A stretch of 64,000 bases of DNA. Origin: Candidatus Sulfotelmatobacter sp. Its GTDB lineage: Bacteria > Acidobacteriota > Terriglobia > Terriglobales > Acidobacteriaceae. The stretch is from NCBI GenBank assembly GCA_025462865.1, contig JAOAPI010000172.1, forward strand, positions 1 through 64,000, written 5' to 3'. Under the pieces are notes generated by a model, which did not search any database, had not been told where the DNA came from, and saw only the letters and a list, made by a program, of their open reading frames with translations. The position numbers were made by a program, and so were the translations under genes. Numbering within the stretch: position 1 is the first letter of the stretch; the number at the start of each line of letters is the position of its first letter. Shown piece by piece: positions 50,246 to 60,035 of the stretch.

Positions 50246-50465
50246 AGGGCAGGCTAATCGTAACGTGTCGGGAGGGGTTGGGCAGGTTCCTAAAGTAACT
50301 ATGATCTGTTCATGAAATCGCTAAAGAAAGGCCGGCTTTGAAGTCTTCTAAAACAACCGACTGAGGAAGAGCGGTGCTCGTGCCAATGCAAACGCTATGA
50401 TGGAAGAGCGCTTCAGAACCCCGTCAGGTTCACGAATCCCGCGCCCCGCGAGGAAAACGGCCCGC

Positions 50466-50675
50466 CTACTTCCATCTTCTCGCCGTACGGATCAGCCCGT
50501 AAGCTACAACACAAAACCAAAAGTCCACTAGCAGTCCCCAATCCGGCTGAAAGGGCCGATGCCGGGGCAGATGAACCGCCGGCGCAAGAAAGAAGTACGC
50601 CACATTGCCGAGGATGATGGCGCACAGAGCTTCAATCAGATTTACCAGCACCGAGGGTTTAGACACCGGCTTCAT
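50466..50675 (-). CDS. Small membrane protein
   Basis: 69 residues with two predicted transmembrane segments (about 10-30 and 44-62) and a loop LPRHRPFQPDWG. The start MKPVSK overlaps the end of the DUF4184-like gene by 17 nt, indicating translational coupling. Function unknown. Confidence 0.6.
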   Translation of the reverse strand: MKPVSKPSVLVNLIEALCAIILGNVAYFFLAPAVHLPRHRPFQPDWGLLVDFWFCVVAYGLIRTARRWK

Positions 50676-51486
50676 TACCTGCGGGCTCGTCCTGACAACT
50701 CTCGCGCATTTTGGACAAAAACACACCGTACGCGAGGAGTTGCCACCAGACTAGCGCGATAGCTGCAGCCACAAACACTCCCACGAATCGTCTTTCGGCA
50801 GGATAGCCGATCGGAATGCCAGTGACCACGAACGCGCGTGTGGCGGCACCTACAACCGCCACAGTTAACACGGCAGCGCTGATCCCTACTTTTCGCATCG
50901 GTGAGGCCGAGTTGTCGAGCTTCTTGCTGGACAATTGGCATCTGTGATACCGGACAGCCAGCCATGTGGCGAAAATACCAAGACCAATGATCGTACTACC
51001 ATGCTGTAAGACTTTGTAGAACGGGATCAGCCCAACGATTGGCAGATTCACGGGTTGGGCGAAGACTCGCCAGTGCCGGTACGGCCATGTGTTCGGGTGT
51101 GTGAGCGAGTCCCATGCCAAGTGGGTCATAATCCCAGCAAGAACCGAACTGGTTATCAGCGCAAATCTGGCTGCTCCTCCAAAATGAAATTTGTGCAGCC
51201 GATCCACCAGTCTGCGCATTAGAGCGTCGGGCAGCAATTTCAGCAAAGGCAACTTTACGAAAGAATAGAAAAGCCACAAAACGAGCAACGCCAGCGGAAG
51301 ATCCAGAACGAAGGCACCAAGCAGCGTGTGCGCAAAACGGCCCTCTGGAGCGAGACGAAGAAAATACTCGAAGTCTGGGGCGAAGCTGCCGACCAGTAGC
51401 GCGGAGAACACGAGTCGGGAACCGCGAAATGGGAGAACTGCGGAACCATGTGCGAGGGTAAACGGCACACTGCGATTATCGCTCAA
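50659..51486 (-). CDS. DUF4184 family membrane protein
   Basis: 275 residues with about seven transmembrane segments and the family opening PFTLAHGSAVLPFRGSRL, followed by GSFAPDFEYFLRLAPEGRFAHTLLG and the His/Asp-bearing MTHLAWDSLTHPN. DUF4184 resembles membrane-embedded metal-dependent hydrolases; no proven activity. The small membrane protein gene overlaps its end. Confidence 0.84.
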   Translation of the reverse strand: MSDNRSVPFTLAHGSAVLPFRGSRLVFSALLVGSFAPDFEYFLRLAPEGRFAHTLLGAFVLDLPLALLVLWLFYSFVKLPLLKLLPDALMRRLVDRLHKFHFGGAARFALITSSVLAGIMTHLAWDSLTHPNTWPYRHWRVFAQPVNLPIVGLIPFYKVLQHGSTIIGLGIFATWLAVRYHRCQLSSKKLDNSASPMRKVGISAAVLTVAVVGAATRAFVVTGIPIGYPAERRFVGVFVAAAIALVWWQLLAYGVFLSKMRESCQDEPAGNEAGV

Positions 51487-51621
51487 CCCGCGGAATCTGC
51501 CCCTTCTACATTTAGCCGTTCGCCATGATCGCGTCCCCCGTTCGCGGTAGCTGGACCAAGAACCTACAGGCAGAGGCTTTTCTGAAACAACTTGCTGCTA
51601 ACATTCCTGTGTCACCTCCGT

Positions 51622-53817
51622 ATGCTGGAACTCACCACCCCCGTCCAATACGTCAAGGGAATTGGTCCCAAGTTGGCGGAGATTCTCGCCACCAAGGGCA
51701 TTGCCACGGTGGGCGACCTGCTCAATTATCTGCCCTTCCGCTACGAAGACCGGCTGAATCCACGCGGGATCGCGGAACTGCGCGCAGGCGAAATGGCAAC
51801 CGTGATTGGGGAAGTGCGCAACTCAGGACTGTTTCGCACCCGCCGCATGCCCATCTTCCAACTGACCGTGGGGCAGGGCCGATCCAAGTTGAAATGCCTG
51901 TGGTTCAATGCCACGTATCTGCAAGACAAATTCAAACCCGGCCAGTTGATCGCGCTCTACGGCAAGGTCGAACAGGACTCGCGTAGCGGAGAACTGCAGA
52001 TCATCCAGCCGCAGTTTGAAATGTTAGGTGACGCTGGCGGCGAAGGAGCGGACGACAAAGCCGCAGCGTCGCTCGAAGTGGGCCGCATCGTGCCGATCTA
52101 CGAATCCGCAGGCCAGGGACGGGTGACTGCGCGCTGGTTTCGCCGCGTCATCCGCACCGCGCTGGACGATCTCACTCCCGACCTTCCGGAAACTATTCCT
52201 GCCTCCGTACGCGAGCGCCTGGCGCTGGTTTCGCCGCGCGAGGCGCTATGGAAAGTGCATTGGCCTGAAGCCGGTGAAAGCTTCGAAGCGTTGCAGTCAT
52301 CCCGTACCCCGGCGCACATCCGCTTGATCTTTGAAGAATTGTTTTTCACCGAACTGGGGCTGGAGCTCAAACGCCGCCAGCAGAAAGCGCAGACCGGAGT
52401 CGCGTTTCAGCTGGACGACCGGGTGCGCCAGGCGATCAAGAAAATTCTGCCATTCCACCCGACATCCGCGCAGAAGCGAGTCCTGAAAGAAATTGCCGAT
52501 GACATGCAACAGCCGCATCCCATGCGGCGTTTGCTGCAAGGTGACGTTGGATCGGGGAAGACGATTATCGGCTTTCAGGCTGCGATCATTGCCATCGAGA
52601 ATGGCTACCAGGTGGCGTTGATGGCGCCCACCGAAATCCTCGCACAGCAGCATTATTTTTCCGCGCGGAAGATTCTGGAAAACGCCGGATACCGTATCGT
52701 CCTGTTGACTGGCTCCCTGGAGTCCGACCGAAAACGCGAGGTCCGCCGCCACATCGCGCAGGGAAACGCACAACTTGTGATCGGCACACATGCTCTGCTG
52801 GAAGAAAAAGTCGAATTTGCGAAGCCCGGTCTTGTCATTGTCGATGAGCAGCACCGCTTCGGCGTCTTGCAGCGGCTGAAGCTGATGAAGAAATCGGGCG
52901 ATGGCGGAGGCAAGACAGTTGCCCTCACGGATTCCGAAGCCGGCACAACCGACAAGAACCTTGCCGAGCCGGATGTTCTGGTTATGACCGCTACGCCCAT
53001 TCCCCGAACGCTGGCACTCACGCTTTATGGTGATCTCGATCTCAGCATCCTCGACGAGCTTCCCCCCGGACGAACGCCGATCGTCACCCGCAGAATCACA
53101 GACGACCGCTCGCCCGAAGTTTGGGACTTCGTCCGCAAGCAGGTAGCCAAGGGACATCAGGTTTACGTTGTTTATCCGGTCATCGCCGAAAACGAGGAGA
53201 GCGAACTGAAAGCGGCGATTAAGATGTATCGCGAACTCAGCGAAAAAGTCTTCGCCGATCTGAAAGTTGGCCTCTTGCACGGCCGCCTGGAGTCTGAATT
53301 AAAAGATCAGGTCATGCGCATGTTCCAGAGAGGTGAGTTGCAGATTCTGGTTGCGACCACAGTGATTGAAGTTGGCGTTGATGTGCCGAACGCCACCGTT
53401 ATGGTGATCGAGCATGCAGAGCGGTTCGGCTTGGCCCAGCTGCACCAGTTGCGCGGACGCATTGGCCGCGGCGCGGCGAAGTCCTTCTGCATCCTGATGA
53501 CTGGCGGTAAAGTGACCGAAGAGGGCGAGCGCCGTCTCGACGCCATGGTCCGCACCAATGACGGCTTCCAGATCGCCGAACTCGATCTCGAACTGCGCGG
53601 CCCCGGAGAGTTTTTCGGAACGCGCCAGGCTGGGATGCCGAACTTTCGCGTCGCTAACTTGATCCGCGACCGCCAACTGCTCGAACTGGCCAAACGCGAA
53701 GCTGCGGCAGTAATGGCCGGGCCTAACCCTGAAATCACGCAAGTCGAAATCAGTCGTGCTCTCGTTGCGCTGCGCACGCGTTGGCAGCATACCTACGGAC
53801 TGGTTGAAGTGGGCTGA
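51622..53817 (+). CDS. recG: ATP-dependent DNA helicase RecG
   Basis: 731 residues. RecG remodels stalled forks and branched DNA. An OB-like wedge domain lies at about 65-155; the helicase core carries Walker A GDVGSGKT, APTEILAQQH, the DEQHRFG box, MTATPIPRTLALT, TTVIEVGVDVPNATVM and HQLRGRIGRG. A loop (SGDGGGKTVALTDSEAGTTD) is inserted after the DEQH block and is unusual. The ATG is used; no strong Shine-Dalgarno is visible. lipA follows closely. Confidence 0.96.
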   Translation: MLELTTPVQYVKGIGPKLAEILATKGIATVGDLLNYLPFRYEDRLNPRGIAELRAGEMATVIGEVRNSGLFRTRRMPIFQLTVGQGRSKLKCLWFNATYLQDKFKPGQLIALYGKVEQDSRSGELQIIQPQFEMLGDAGGEGADDKAAASLEVGRIVPIYESAGQGRVTARWFRRVIRTALDDLTPDLPETIPASVRERLALVSPREALWKVHWPEAGESFEALQSSRTPAHIRLIFEELFFTELGLELKRRQQKAQTGVAFQLDDRVRQAIKKILPFHPTSAQKRVLKEIADDMQQPHPMRRLLQGDVGSGKTIIGFQAAIIAIENGYQVALMAPTEILAQQHYFSARKILENAGYRIVLLTGSLESDRKREVRRHIAQGNAQLVIGTHALLEEKVEFAKPGLVIVDEQHRFGVLQRLKLMKKSGDGGGKTVALTDSEAGTTDKNLAEPDVLVMTATPIPRTLALTLYGDLDLSILDELPPGRTPIVTRRITDDRSPEVWDFVRKQVAKGHQVYVVYPVIAENEESELKAAIKMYRELSEKVFADLKVGLLHGRLESELKDQVMRMFQRGELQILVATTVIEVGVDVPNATVMVIEHAERFGLAQLHQLRGRIGRGAAKSFCILMTGGKVTEEGERRLDAMVRTNDGFQIAELDLELRGPGEFFGTRQAGMPNFRVANLIRDRQLLELAKREAAAVMAGPNPEITQVEISRALVALRTRWQHTYGLVEVG

Positions 53818-53835
53818 ACTGATAGAATCGAGAAG

Positions 53836-54756
53836 ATGGCAGGCGCTTCACAACTCATTCAGATCGAGCTTGGCCCTCCAGTTCGAATGCCCAAGCCAGA
53901 CTGGCTGCGCGCCAAAGCGCCCGTGGGAGACAATTTTCACGAGCTGAAAAAGCTGGCGCGAGGATTAGGATTGCACACGGTCTGTGAGTCGGCCCAGTGT
54001 CCGAATATCGGCGAGTGCTGGAATCACAAGACCGCAACCTTCATGCTGCTGGGCGATATCTGCACCCGCCGCTGCGGGTTTTGCGCAGTGCCCAAAGGCC
54101 GCCCACAAGCCATCGACTGGGATGAACCACGCCGCGTCGCCGAGGCCGTTGCCACCCTCGGTTTGAAACATGCGGTTGTCACTAGTGTGAATCGCGACGA
54201 TGACAACGTCGGCGGCGCCAAAGTTTTTGCCGAGACCATTCGCCAGATTCGCGAGTTGATCTCCGATTGCCGCATCGAGGTGCTCATCCCAGATTTTCAG
54301 GGTCTTGAAGAGCCATTGAAGATCGTGCTTGAGGCGCAACCGGACGTCCTCAATCACAATACCGAAACCGTGCCTCGACTTTATCGCGCCGTGCGCTCCG
54401 GCGCCCGCTACGGGCGTACCCTTACGTTACTGGAGAATGCCAAGAAATTTGCTCCCGGAATGGTGACGAAGAGTGGCGTGATGGTTGGGCTCGGCGAATC
54501 CACTGACGAGTTGGTCGAAGTGTTCCGTGACCTGGGCGGACGCGGCGTCGACATTCTTACCGTCGGCCAATATCTTCGCCCCTCCCGCGACCACCTGCCG
54601 ATCGCCCGGTTCTACACTCCCCAGGAATTCCGAGAGTTGCGGGAAGAAGCATTGCGCTTCGGCTTCCGCCACGTCGAATCAGGTCCAATGGTACGCTCCA
54701 GCTATCATGCGCACGAACAGGCCGAATCTACATCCGTCCCGCGCGTGGTGACTTAA
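53836..54756 (+). CDS. lipA: Lipoyl synthase
   Basis: 306 residues. LipA inserts two sulfurs into octanoyl-protein using radical SAM chemistry. The auxiliary cluster is Cys50, Cys55 and Cys61 (CESAQCPNIGEC) and the radical SAM cluster is Cys76, Cys80 and Cys83 (CTRRCGFC). The C-terminal RSSYHA supplies the serine ligand. recG-lipA-TauE are arranged as a rightward run with short gaps. Confidence 0.97.
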   Translation: MAGASQLIQIELGPPVRMPKPDWLRAKAPVGDNFHELKKLARGLGLHTVCESAQCPNIGECWNHKTATFMLLGDICTRRCGFCAVPKGRPQAIDWDEPRRVAEAVATLGLKHAVVTSVNRDDDNVGGAKVFAETIRQIRELISDCRIEVLIPDFQGLEEPLKIVLEAQPDVLNHNTETVPRLYRAVRSGARYGRTLTLLENAKKFAPGMVTKSGVMVGLGESTDELVEVFRDLGGRGVDILTVGQYLRPSRDHLPIARFYTPQEFRELREEALRFGFRHVESGPMVRSSYHAHEQAESTSVPRVVT

Positions 54757-54764
54757 AGATTACG

Positions 54765-55574
54765 ATGTTGAGCGCGCTCCTGGTTCTGCTGGGATTTTTC
54801 GCAGGCGTACTGGGAGCTTTGACCGGGATCGGTGGCGGCATTCTTCTCTCCCCAATCCTCGCGTTGCATTTTGCAATCCCCATTCGGCAAGCGATCGGCA
54901 CCAGCCTGGTTGCCGTTATCACGACGTCGGCCGCCAGTTCCTCGGTCCATCTGCAGCGTCACACCACGGACATTCGTCTTGGCATGACGCTCGAGCTTGC
55001 AACATCACTGGGCGCGGCCGTCACAGCTTATCTGGTGGGATACTTCAACCGTAACGTGCTCGAAGGAGTGTTCGCCGGCTTCCTGCTTTACAGTTCCGTG
55101 ATCATTTTGGTGCGCCGGGGCAAAGTAAAAGACGAAGAGGCGCTTCCCGAGCAGAATCAAAAAAATCGAGAGACCATCATTCCTCCCTACGAGCCACGGC
55201 GCTATCCCCTCGGCATGGCTGCGTCGCTGCTGGCTGGCGGCCTTTCCGGCCTTCTCGGCATCGGCGGCGGTCCCATCAAAGTTCCAGTGATGTTTATTTT
55301 TATGAATGTTCCCCTGATGGTGGCGACCGCAACATCGAACTTCATGATTGGAGTCACGGCCGCAGCCAGCGCCATCGTCTACTACCGGCGCGGCGACATT
55401 CTAGTCGAGATCGCCGCACCGCTTGCGGTAGGAGTATTTCTGGGTTCGCTGCTGGGAGCGCGGCTGGCCCCGCGCATTCAAACAAAATACGTCGTCTATC
55501 TGCTGGTAGCGATCATGCTCTACCTTGCCGGACATCTGTTCGTTCATCTGTTCGCGGGAGGTAGCGCCGCATGA
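54765..55574 (+). CDS. TauE/SafE-family sulfite exporter-like membrane protein
   Basis: 269 residues with about eight transmembrane segments in two halves, each opened by the family glycine motif: LTGIGGGILLSPIL and LLGIGGGPIKVPVM. These proteins export sulfite or related sulfonate anions; the real substrate is unknown. The DUF1634 gene overlaps its stop by 4 nt (ATGA), a well-known pairing. Confidence 0.9.
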   Translation: MLSALLVLLGFFAGVLGALTGIGGGILLSPILALHFAIPIRQAIGTSLVAVITTSAASSSVHLQRHTTDIRLGMTLELATSLGAAVTAYLVGYFNRNVLEGVFAGFLLYSSVIILVRRGKVKDEEALPEQNQKNRETIIPPYEPRRYPLGMAASLLAGGLSGLLGIGGGPIKVPVMFIFMNVPLMVATATSNFMIGVTAAASAIVYYRRGDILVEIAAPLAVGVFLGSLLGARLAPRIQTKYVVYLLVAIMLYLAGHLFVHLFAGGSAA

Positions 55575-55870
55575 GCCAGCTACGTGAGCCAGCTTTCGAC
55601 CGCGCCGTTGCACTGGTGTTACGCGTGGGTGCATTCGGCTGCTTCTTCGTGATGCTCGCAGGACTGATGATCGGACTTTTTGTTCATAACGGCATTCCCC
55701 TGAGCATTGAACGCGCTGGAGTATTGCTAATGCTGGCCACGCCGGTGGTCCGTGTATTGGTGGCAGGAATTCTTTTTCTACGGGAAAAAGATTGGAAGTA
55801 CGGAGCGATCTCGTTTGGAGTGCTAGCGATTCTATTGCTCGGGACGCTTTTTGGAATCGGCGAGCACTGA
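55571..55870 (+). CDS. DUF1634 family membrane protein
   Basis: 99 residues with three transmembrane segments (about 14-36, 46-66, 76-95). DUF1634 proteins are small partners that follow TauE-like transporters, and here the start overlaps the TauE stop by 4 nt. Likely an accessory subunit; no direct evidence. Confidence 0.84.
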   Translation: MSQLREPAFDRAVALVLRVGAFGCFFVMLAGLMIGLFVHNGIPLSIERAGVLLMLATPVVRVLVAGILFLREKDWKYGAISFGVLAILLLGTLFGIGEH

Positions 55871-55894
55871 AGCGCCAGTCAGCTTCTCATTGTT

Positions 55895-55924
55895 TGTCAT
55901 CCGAGCGCAGCGAGGGATGACACG
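55895..55924. repeat. Dispersed GTCATCCGAGCGCAGCGAGG word
   Basis: TTGTCATCCGAGCGCAGCGA and GGGATGACACGG lie in the gap between the DUF1634 gene and the convergent MlaD gene. Related words occur at 512-551 and 10302-10327. The arms GTCATCC and GGATGAC are complementary, so the unit is a small palindrome. Confidence 0.55.
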
Positions 55925-55935
55925 GTAGCAAAATC

Positions 55936-57015
55936 TCAGAAAACGTGCAGCTTGATGCTCAGATATTTCTTTGGATTCTCGCGTATCGCTTTCACCAGCT
56001 CGCGAGTCTCAGTCAGCATCTGAGTCGAGTTGTTATACAGCGCCTCGTCTTTGAATAACTTGCCGGCTGTGCCGCGACCTGCCTCCAGATCGCTAGTGAG
56101 GGCAGCAATCTTGGTCATGGTGGTATCGAGTTTCTTCGCAAGCTCCTCGTCCTTGGCTAGCTTGCCTAAGGTGCCTTTGCCGGCATTGATGTCTTCGCTG
56201 ACCTTCTTCAAATTGGCGATGGTGTCGTTGGCATTATTGTAGAGAGACGGATCTTTCAGGAATTTTCCAGCAGTGCCCTTGCCTGCCTGCAGGTCGTCCA
56301 CCACACCATTCAGCCGGTCCAGGGTGGCGACGAACTTGTCGTAAGCATCATTGCTGTTGATTAACTGTCCCAGGCTGCCTTGTCCTTTGGCGATCTGATC
56401 GACAATTCCGTTGAACTCTCCCACTGTACGCGAGAAACGGTCATACAAAGTGGGATCGTAAATTAATTTGCCCAGTGATCCTTTACCACTTTCCGCGAAG
56501 GCGAGGATGCGATCCGCGCGCTTCAGCAGCGCATCCATGTTCTGCAACGTGCTCTGGCTGGAGCGTACCACCTCGTTGAAGTCCGGGTGCATGTGGGTTG
56601 GAAGGGTGTCGCCATTCTGAGCCAATGGGCCGATGGCTTGCGAACTGTCAATATCAAGGTAAGTTTCGCCCAGGACGCCGGCCGTATCCAAAGATGTGAC
56701 CGAGTCGCGGCGGAGATTGAAGCTGTACTTTGTACTCACCTTCATGATCACTTCGACTGGAGTGAGCTGCTTATCTTTATCCGGCACAATACGCATGCCA
56801 ACTACGTTGCCAATGTCGACTCCATTCAGGCGGACGGGCGCGCCTACCCGCAATCCGCTTGCGTTATCGAAGAAGGAGACAATTGTGATTCGATGCGAGA
56901 AGAGGCCGGTGGTTCCGGACATCAGAAATAAAAGCAGGGCCAGCGCCAAACTAGCGATGACGACGGTCAGGCCAACACGAAGTTGCGACCATTTCAGTTG
57001 CTTCTGGCTCGGCAA
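55936..57015 (-). CDS. MlaD-domain protein with five 34-residue repeats
   Basis: 359 residues. One N-terminal transmembrane segment (about 14-35) and an MCE/MlaD domain (about 40-125, FFDNASGLRVGAPVRLNGVDIGNV). After about residue 170 five repeats with a GKGTxGKL core begin at 177, 211, 245, 279 and 313, exactly 34 residues apart. The MlaE and MlaF partners are not adjacent, which is unusual for this family of lipid-transfer proteins. The repeats suggest a long helical tube or shaft reaching across the periplasm. Confidence 0.9.
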   Translation of the reverse strand: MPSQKQLKWSQLRVGLTVVIASLALALLLFLMSGTTGLFSHRITIVSFFDNASGLRVGAPVRLNGVDIGNVVGMRIVPDKDKQLTPVEVIMKVSTKYSFNLRRDSVTSLDTAGVLGETYLDIDSSQAIGPLAQNGDTLPTHMHPDFNEVVRSSQSTLQNMDALLKRADRILAFAESGKGSLGKLIYDPTLYDRFSRTVGEFNGIVDQIAKGQGSLGQLINSNDAYDKFVATLDRLNGVVDDLQAGKGTAGKFLKDPSLYNNANDTIANLKKVSEDINAGKGTLGKLAKDEELAKKLDTTMTKIAALTSDLEAGRGTAGKLFKDEALYNNSTQMLTETRELVKAIRENPKKYLSIKLHVF

Positions 57016-57121
57016 TTAGACTCCTCAGACAGACTTCCATCTTTCAGATGCGATGAACAGCTCCAACTAGCCCCGCCGCCCCTCGCAGCATCATAACAAA
57101 CTCGACAAACCCGGCTTCGTT

Positions 57122-59515
57122 CTAAGGATGGTGCGAACGCAAAGTTGGCAGCAACGTTAGCGCAAGCAAGTAGGCTGCAACTCCGCAGGCGAGCGTGGCG
57201 GTCAAGCCGAACTGAATCGCGATTACCATGGCCATCACCGAACCCAGCACACTGGCAGCCGCATTCATCGCCCAAGCCCATTCCACGGCATTGTTTTCAA
57301 GCGCCGCACCGGAGGTAAGGCCCGAGGCCGACCGCGACACCAGGGCGTGCAAGCCTGTTGGGAAAGGCATTCCCATCACGAAGCCGAGCGGCGCCAGCAG
57401 CACGCCACTGATCATCACCCGAAAACCGAATCTCAACCCCACCCACCCGGCGAGGACGTGAGGCAGAAAAAATACATTCCCGAGCAACGCAATGACCACC
57501 AGCAAGAGCGGCGTCCACGCGAGTTCTGAGCGGGAAAGCCAGCGCCGCGAGAACCAACTCCCCGCGCCACTCGAGAGCATGAGCAGGAAGATGACGACGG
57601 TCAACGCATACGTCGGATGTCCCAAAAAAAGTACGAAGCGCTGGATAAGTGCGATTTCCACCAAAATGTACCCGAGCCCGACCGCGACGAAATATAGCAA
57701 TGGGATCGGTGACTGACGGCTGCCTTGAAGCGCCAGCGGCAGAATCAGAAATGCCAGTACTGCGACCAGGGAGATTCCCAGCACGAGTAACAGCACCAGC
57801 ACTCCGAGATTCACCTTCCAATCGATTCCATTCCGTAATCCCTGCGGACCCAGGATTTGTCCGGGCTTGAGCGTAAAGAAAAAAAACGGAGCATTATCGG
57901 TAACCGGAGCCACGTTGTAGGCATAGTGTTGCGCAAAACGGTAAGGATCATTGCTCGCAATTAAATCAGCAAACGGATTTTTCCCAGGAGCCGAGGGCAA
58001 ATAAAGTGCATGAAGCTGCTCATACTCGTCGAAATGAGCCTGCACCGCGGACTCTTCTTTTTTGGTAAATGCAGTTTTCTTGGCGAGGACTACCACCGGG
58101 ATTCCGTCTTCGGTGAGAGGGCCTTGCGACGCCACAATAAAGTTTCGCGAAGGATCAGCGACGCCAAGACTATGTAAAGCTTCTATCGCGACTGCTACGA
58201 CGCGGAGCGCCTCGCGCGGCTGGCGAAACTCCCAACGCGTAATGGCGATCATGCCGTCGGGTTTAAGGTGCTGAAAATATTCGCGGAAAGCGTCCACCGT
58301 ATAGAGATTGTTCTCACTTAGAGCGAAAGCGCCCGCTGCAGTCGAGGCCCACGTATCGACCAGCGTCATTTGCACTACGTCGAACTGTTGCGGCGTCGAA
58401 CGCAGATAGGAGCGGCCATCCGTCACGTGAATGTGAACCTCGGGACGTTCGTAGAGATGAAACGAGTAATCGGCATAACGTCCGCGCATGATCGTGTCGG
58501 CGATGATGGGATTGATTTCAATGCCGGTCACGCTGGGACTGCCGTTCGCCACCGCGCGCAATACATCCAGGCCGCCGCCAGGACCAATGATTGCGAAATC
58601 CCCACGCGGACGTAGAACGTTGGCCAATGCCGGCGGAGCCGACATCAAGTCGCTCTCCCACTCGGTGTCATGCCAGTGCGCGACGTCGCAGTTCATGATG
58701 TACGTGCTAGCATCCGCATCAATCACAATGGCTTTGGCTTGGCTCTGGCGATCCACTTCCACCCGCGACAGCGCATTCCACCGAGCGAACTCTACCCAGG
58801 CCGGGTCGCGAAACATGCCCTTGGCGTAGACCACATCAATCAGCCGGCTCGAATGGTTCGCCGCGATCAGCGCGACGAATGCGATCACTACGCCCCCCGC
58901 AACTTTGAGCTCGACTGAGGAAGATGCCCACACCATCCCGGCTGCAGCCATCATCGCCGCCGCTGCCAGAATCGTATTTGGCCCTCCAATCCAATTCAGC
59001 AACGGGACCACTGCCAGGCAGGCTAGCGCCCCTCCGCTCAAGTCGGCTCCGTAGAGCCGCGACACGCGCCAGGTTTCGCGCGCAAATACAACTGAGAACA
59101 GCAAGCCCGTCACAAAAAAAGGTACGGCCGCAGCGAGATAGAGAACACTAAGATGAAGGAAATTCTTGCCGGTCACTGTAAGTGCTACCGGCACATGCAG
59201 AACAACTTCCAGCACCAGCAACACCAGCACAGAATTAGTTACGCAGAGTCGCGCCGCCAGAGTACGTGTGGGAAAGAGCTCCAGCCGATTCTTTAGCAGA
59301 TAAGCGAATACTCCGCCCGCCCCCAGCCCTAACAGAGCAATCGAGATCGCTAGAAATGCGAAGTGATAGAAAAGCACAACCGAGAACAAGCGCGTCAGTG
59401 CCAGCTCCAGCAACAATGCGGAAAAACTGGTCAGCGCCAAGCCGCTCAGAAGCGTGCGGTCGGGAATTTCAGCGGATCGAGAAGCCGGAGGGGCAGCCTG
59501 AATTGTTGCAGACAT
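57122..59515 (-). CDS. Spermidine-synthase-like membrane fusion protein
   Basis: 797 residues. Six N-terminal transmembrane segments (about 25-215) are followed by a soluble spermidine-synthase-like domain with the SAM-binding loop IIGPGGGLDVL and the acidic EINP (about 305-335), then seven C-terminal transmembrane segments (from about 570). The fused MFS-like and aminopropyltransferase-like layout is seen in uncharacterised bacterial proteins. The synthase core has the nucleotide loop but its activity is unproven. Substrate unknown. Confidence 0.85.
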   Translation of the reverse strand: MSATIQAAPPASRSAEIPDRTLLSGLALTSFSALLLELALTRLFSVVLFYHFAFLAISIALLGLGAGGVFAYLLKNRLELFPTRTLAARLCVTNSVLVLLVLEVVLHVPVALTVTGKNFLHLSVLYLAAAVPFFVTGLLFSVVFARETWRVSRLYGADLSGGALACLAVVPLLNWIGGPNTILAAAAMMAAAGMVWASSSVELKVAGGVVIAFVALIAANHSSRLIDVVYAKGMFRDPAWVEFARWNALSRVEVDRQSQAKAIVIDADASTYIMNCDVAHWHDTEWESDLMSAPPALANVLRPRGDFAIIGPGGGLDVLRAVANGSPSVTGIEINPIIADTIMRGRYADYSFHLYERPEVHIHVTDGRSYLRSTPQQFDVVQMTLVDTWASTAAGAFALSENNLYTVDAFREYFQHLKPDGMIAITRWEFRQPREALRVVAVAIEALHSLGVADPSRNFIVASQGPLTEDGIPVVVLAKKTAFTKKEESAVQAHFDEYEQLHALYLPSAPGKNPFADLIASNDPYRFAQHYAYNVAPVTDNAPFFFFTLKPGQILGPQGLRNGIDWKVNLGVLVLLLVLGISLVAVLAFLILPLALQGSRQSPIPLLYFVAVGLGYILVEIALIQRFVLFLGHPTYALTVVIFLLMLSSGAGSWFSRRWLSRSELAWTPLLLVVIALLGNVFFLPHVLAGWVGLRFGFRVMISGVLLAPLGFVMGMPFPTGLHALVSRSASGLTSGAALENNAVEWAWAMNAAASVLGSVMAMVIAIQFGLTATLACGVAAYLLALTLLPTLRSHHP

Positions 59516-59649
59516 GAGAAATGGAATGCGCCAGTCTAGCAGAAGCTCCGGGACTTGGTGCTTGCCGGCAGTGGCAAAAGTAACGCCGCAAAATACGAAC
59601 CAGGTCCCTCCCTTTGTTGAAGTGACAAAGTCTGACTTCGGCTCACTGA

Positions 59650-60027
59650 TTAGGTTTCGAGAATGACTTGGGCGAGCGCTTGTTCCGCAGTATGCGAAAT
59701 CGAGAGTGCCGCATTCTTCACGCCGAGCTTTGCCGCAACCTCACCGGCTTTTCCATGAAATAACATTGTCGGCCGCCCTCCGGGCATTCGGCCAACTTCA
59801 CAATCGCGCCAGCGCACGCCGTGACTCCAGCCTGTCCCCAGAGCTTTCATCGCCGCTTCTTTCGCGGCGAATCGTGCGGCGTAGCGCTCCACGCGGTTAG
59901 CCTTGGAATCGCAGTAGCGCCTTTCCCCCGCAGTGTAAATGCGCTGGAGAAAACGATCGCCAAAGCGTTCGATTGCCTGCCGGATGCGAGGGACCTCGGC
60001 GATATCGATGCCAGTGCCGATAATCAT
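59650..60027 (-). CDS. acpS: Holo-ACP synthase
   Basis: 125 residues. AcpS transfers phosphopantetheine onto apo-ACP. The motifs GIDIAEVPRI near the N-terminus and RFAAKEAAMKALGTG are present, giving the conserved Asp and Glu that bind Mg. It activates the AcpP of 29572-29817. The DUF488 gene upstream is 8 nt away, so acpS, DUF488 and selA run as one leftward unit. Confidence 0.95.
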   Translation of the reverse strand: MIIGTGIDIAEVPRIRQAIERFGDRFLQRIYTAGERRYCDSKANRVERYAARFAAKEAAMKALGTGWSHGVRWRDCEVGRMPGGRPTMLFHGKAGEVAAKLGVKNAALSISHTAEQALAQVILET

Positions 60028-60035
60028 ATTTTTTT

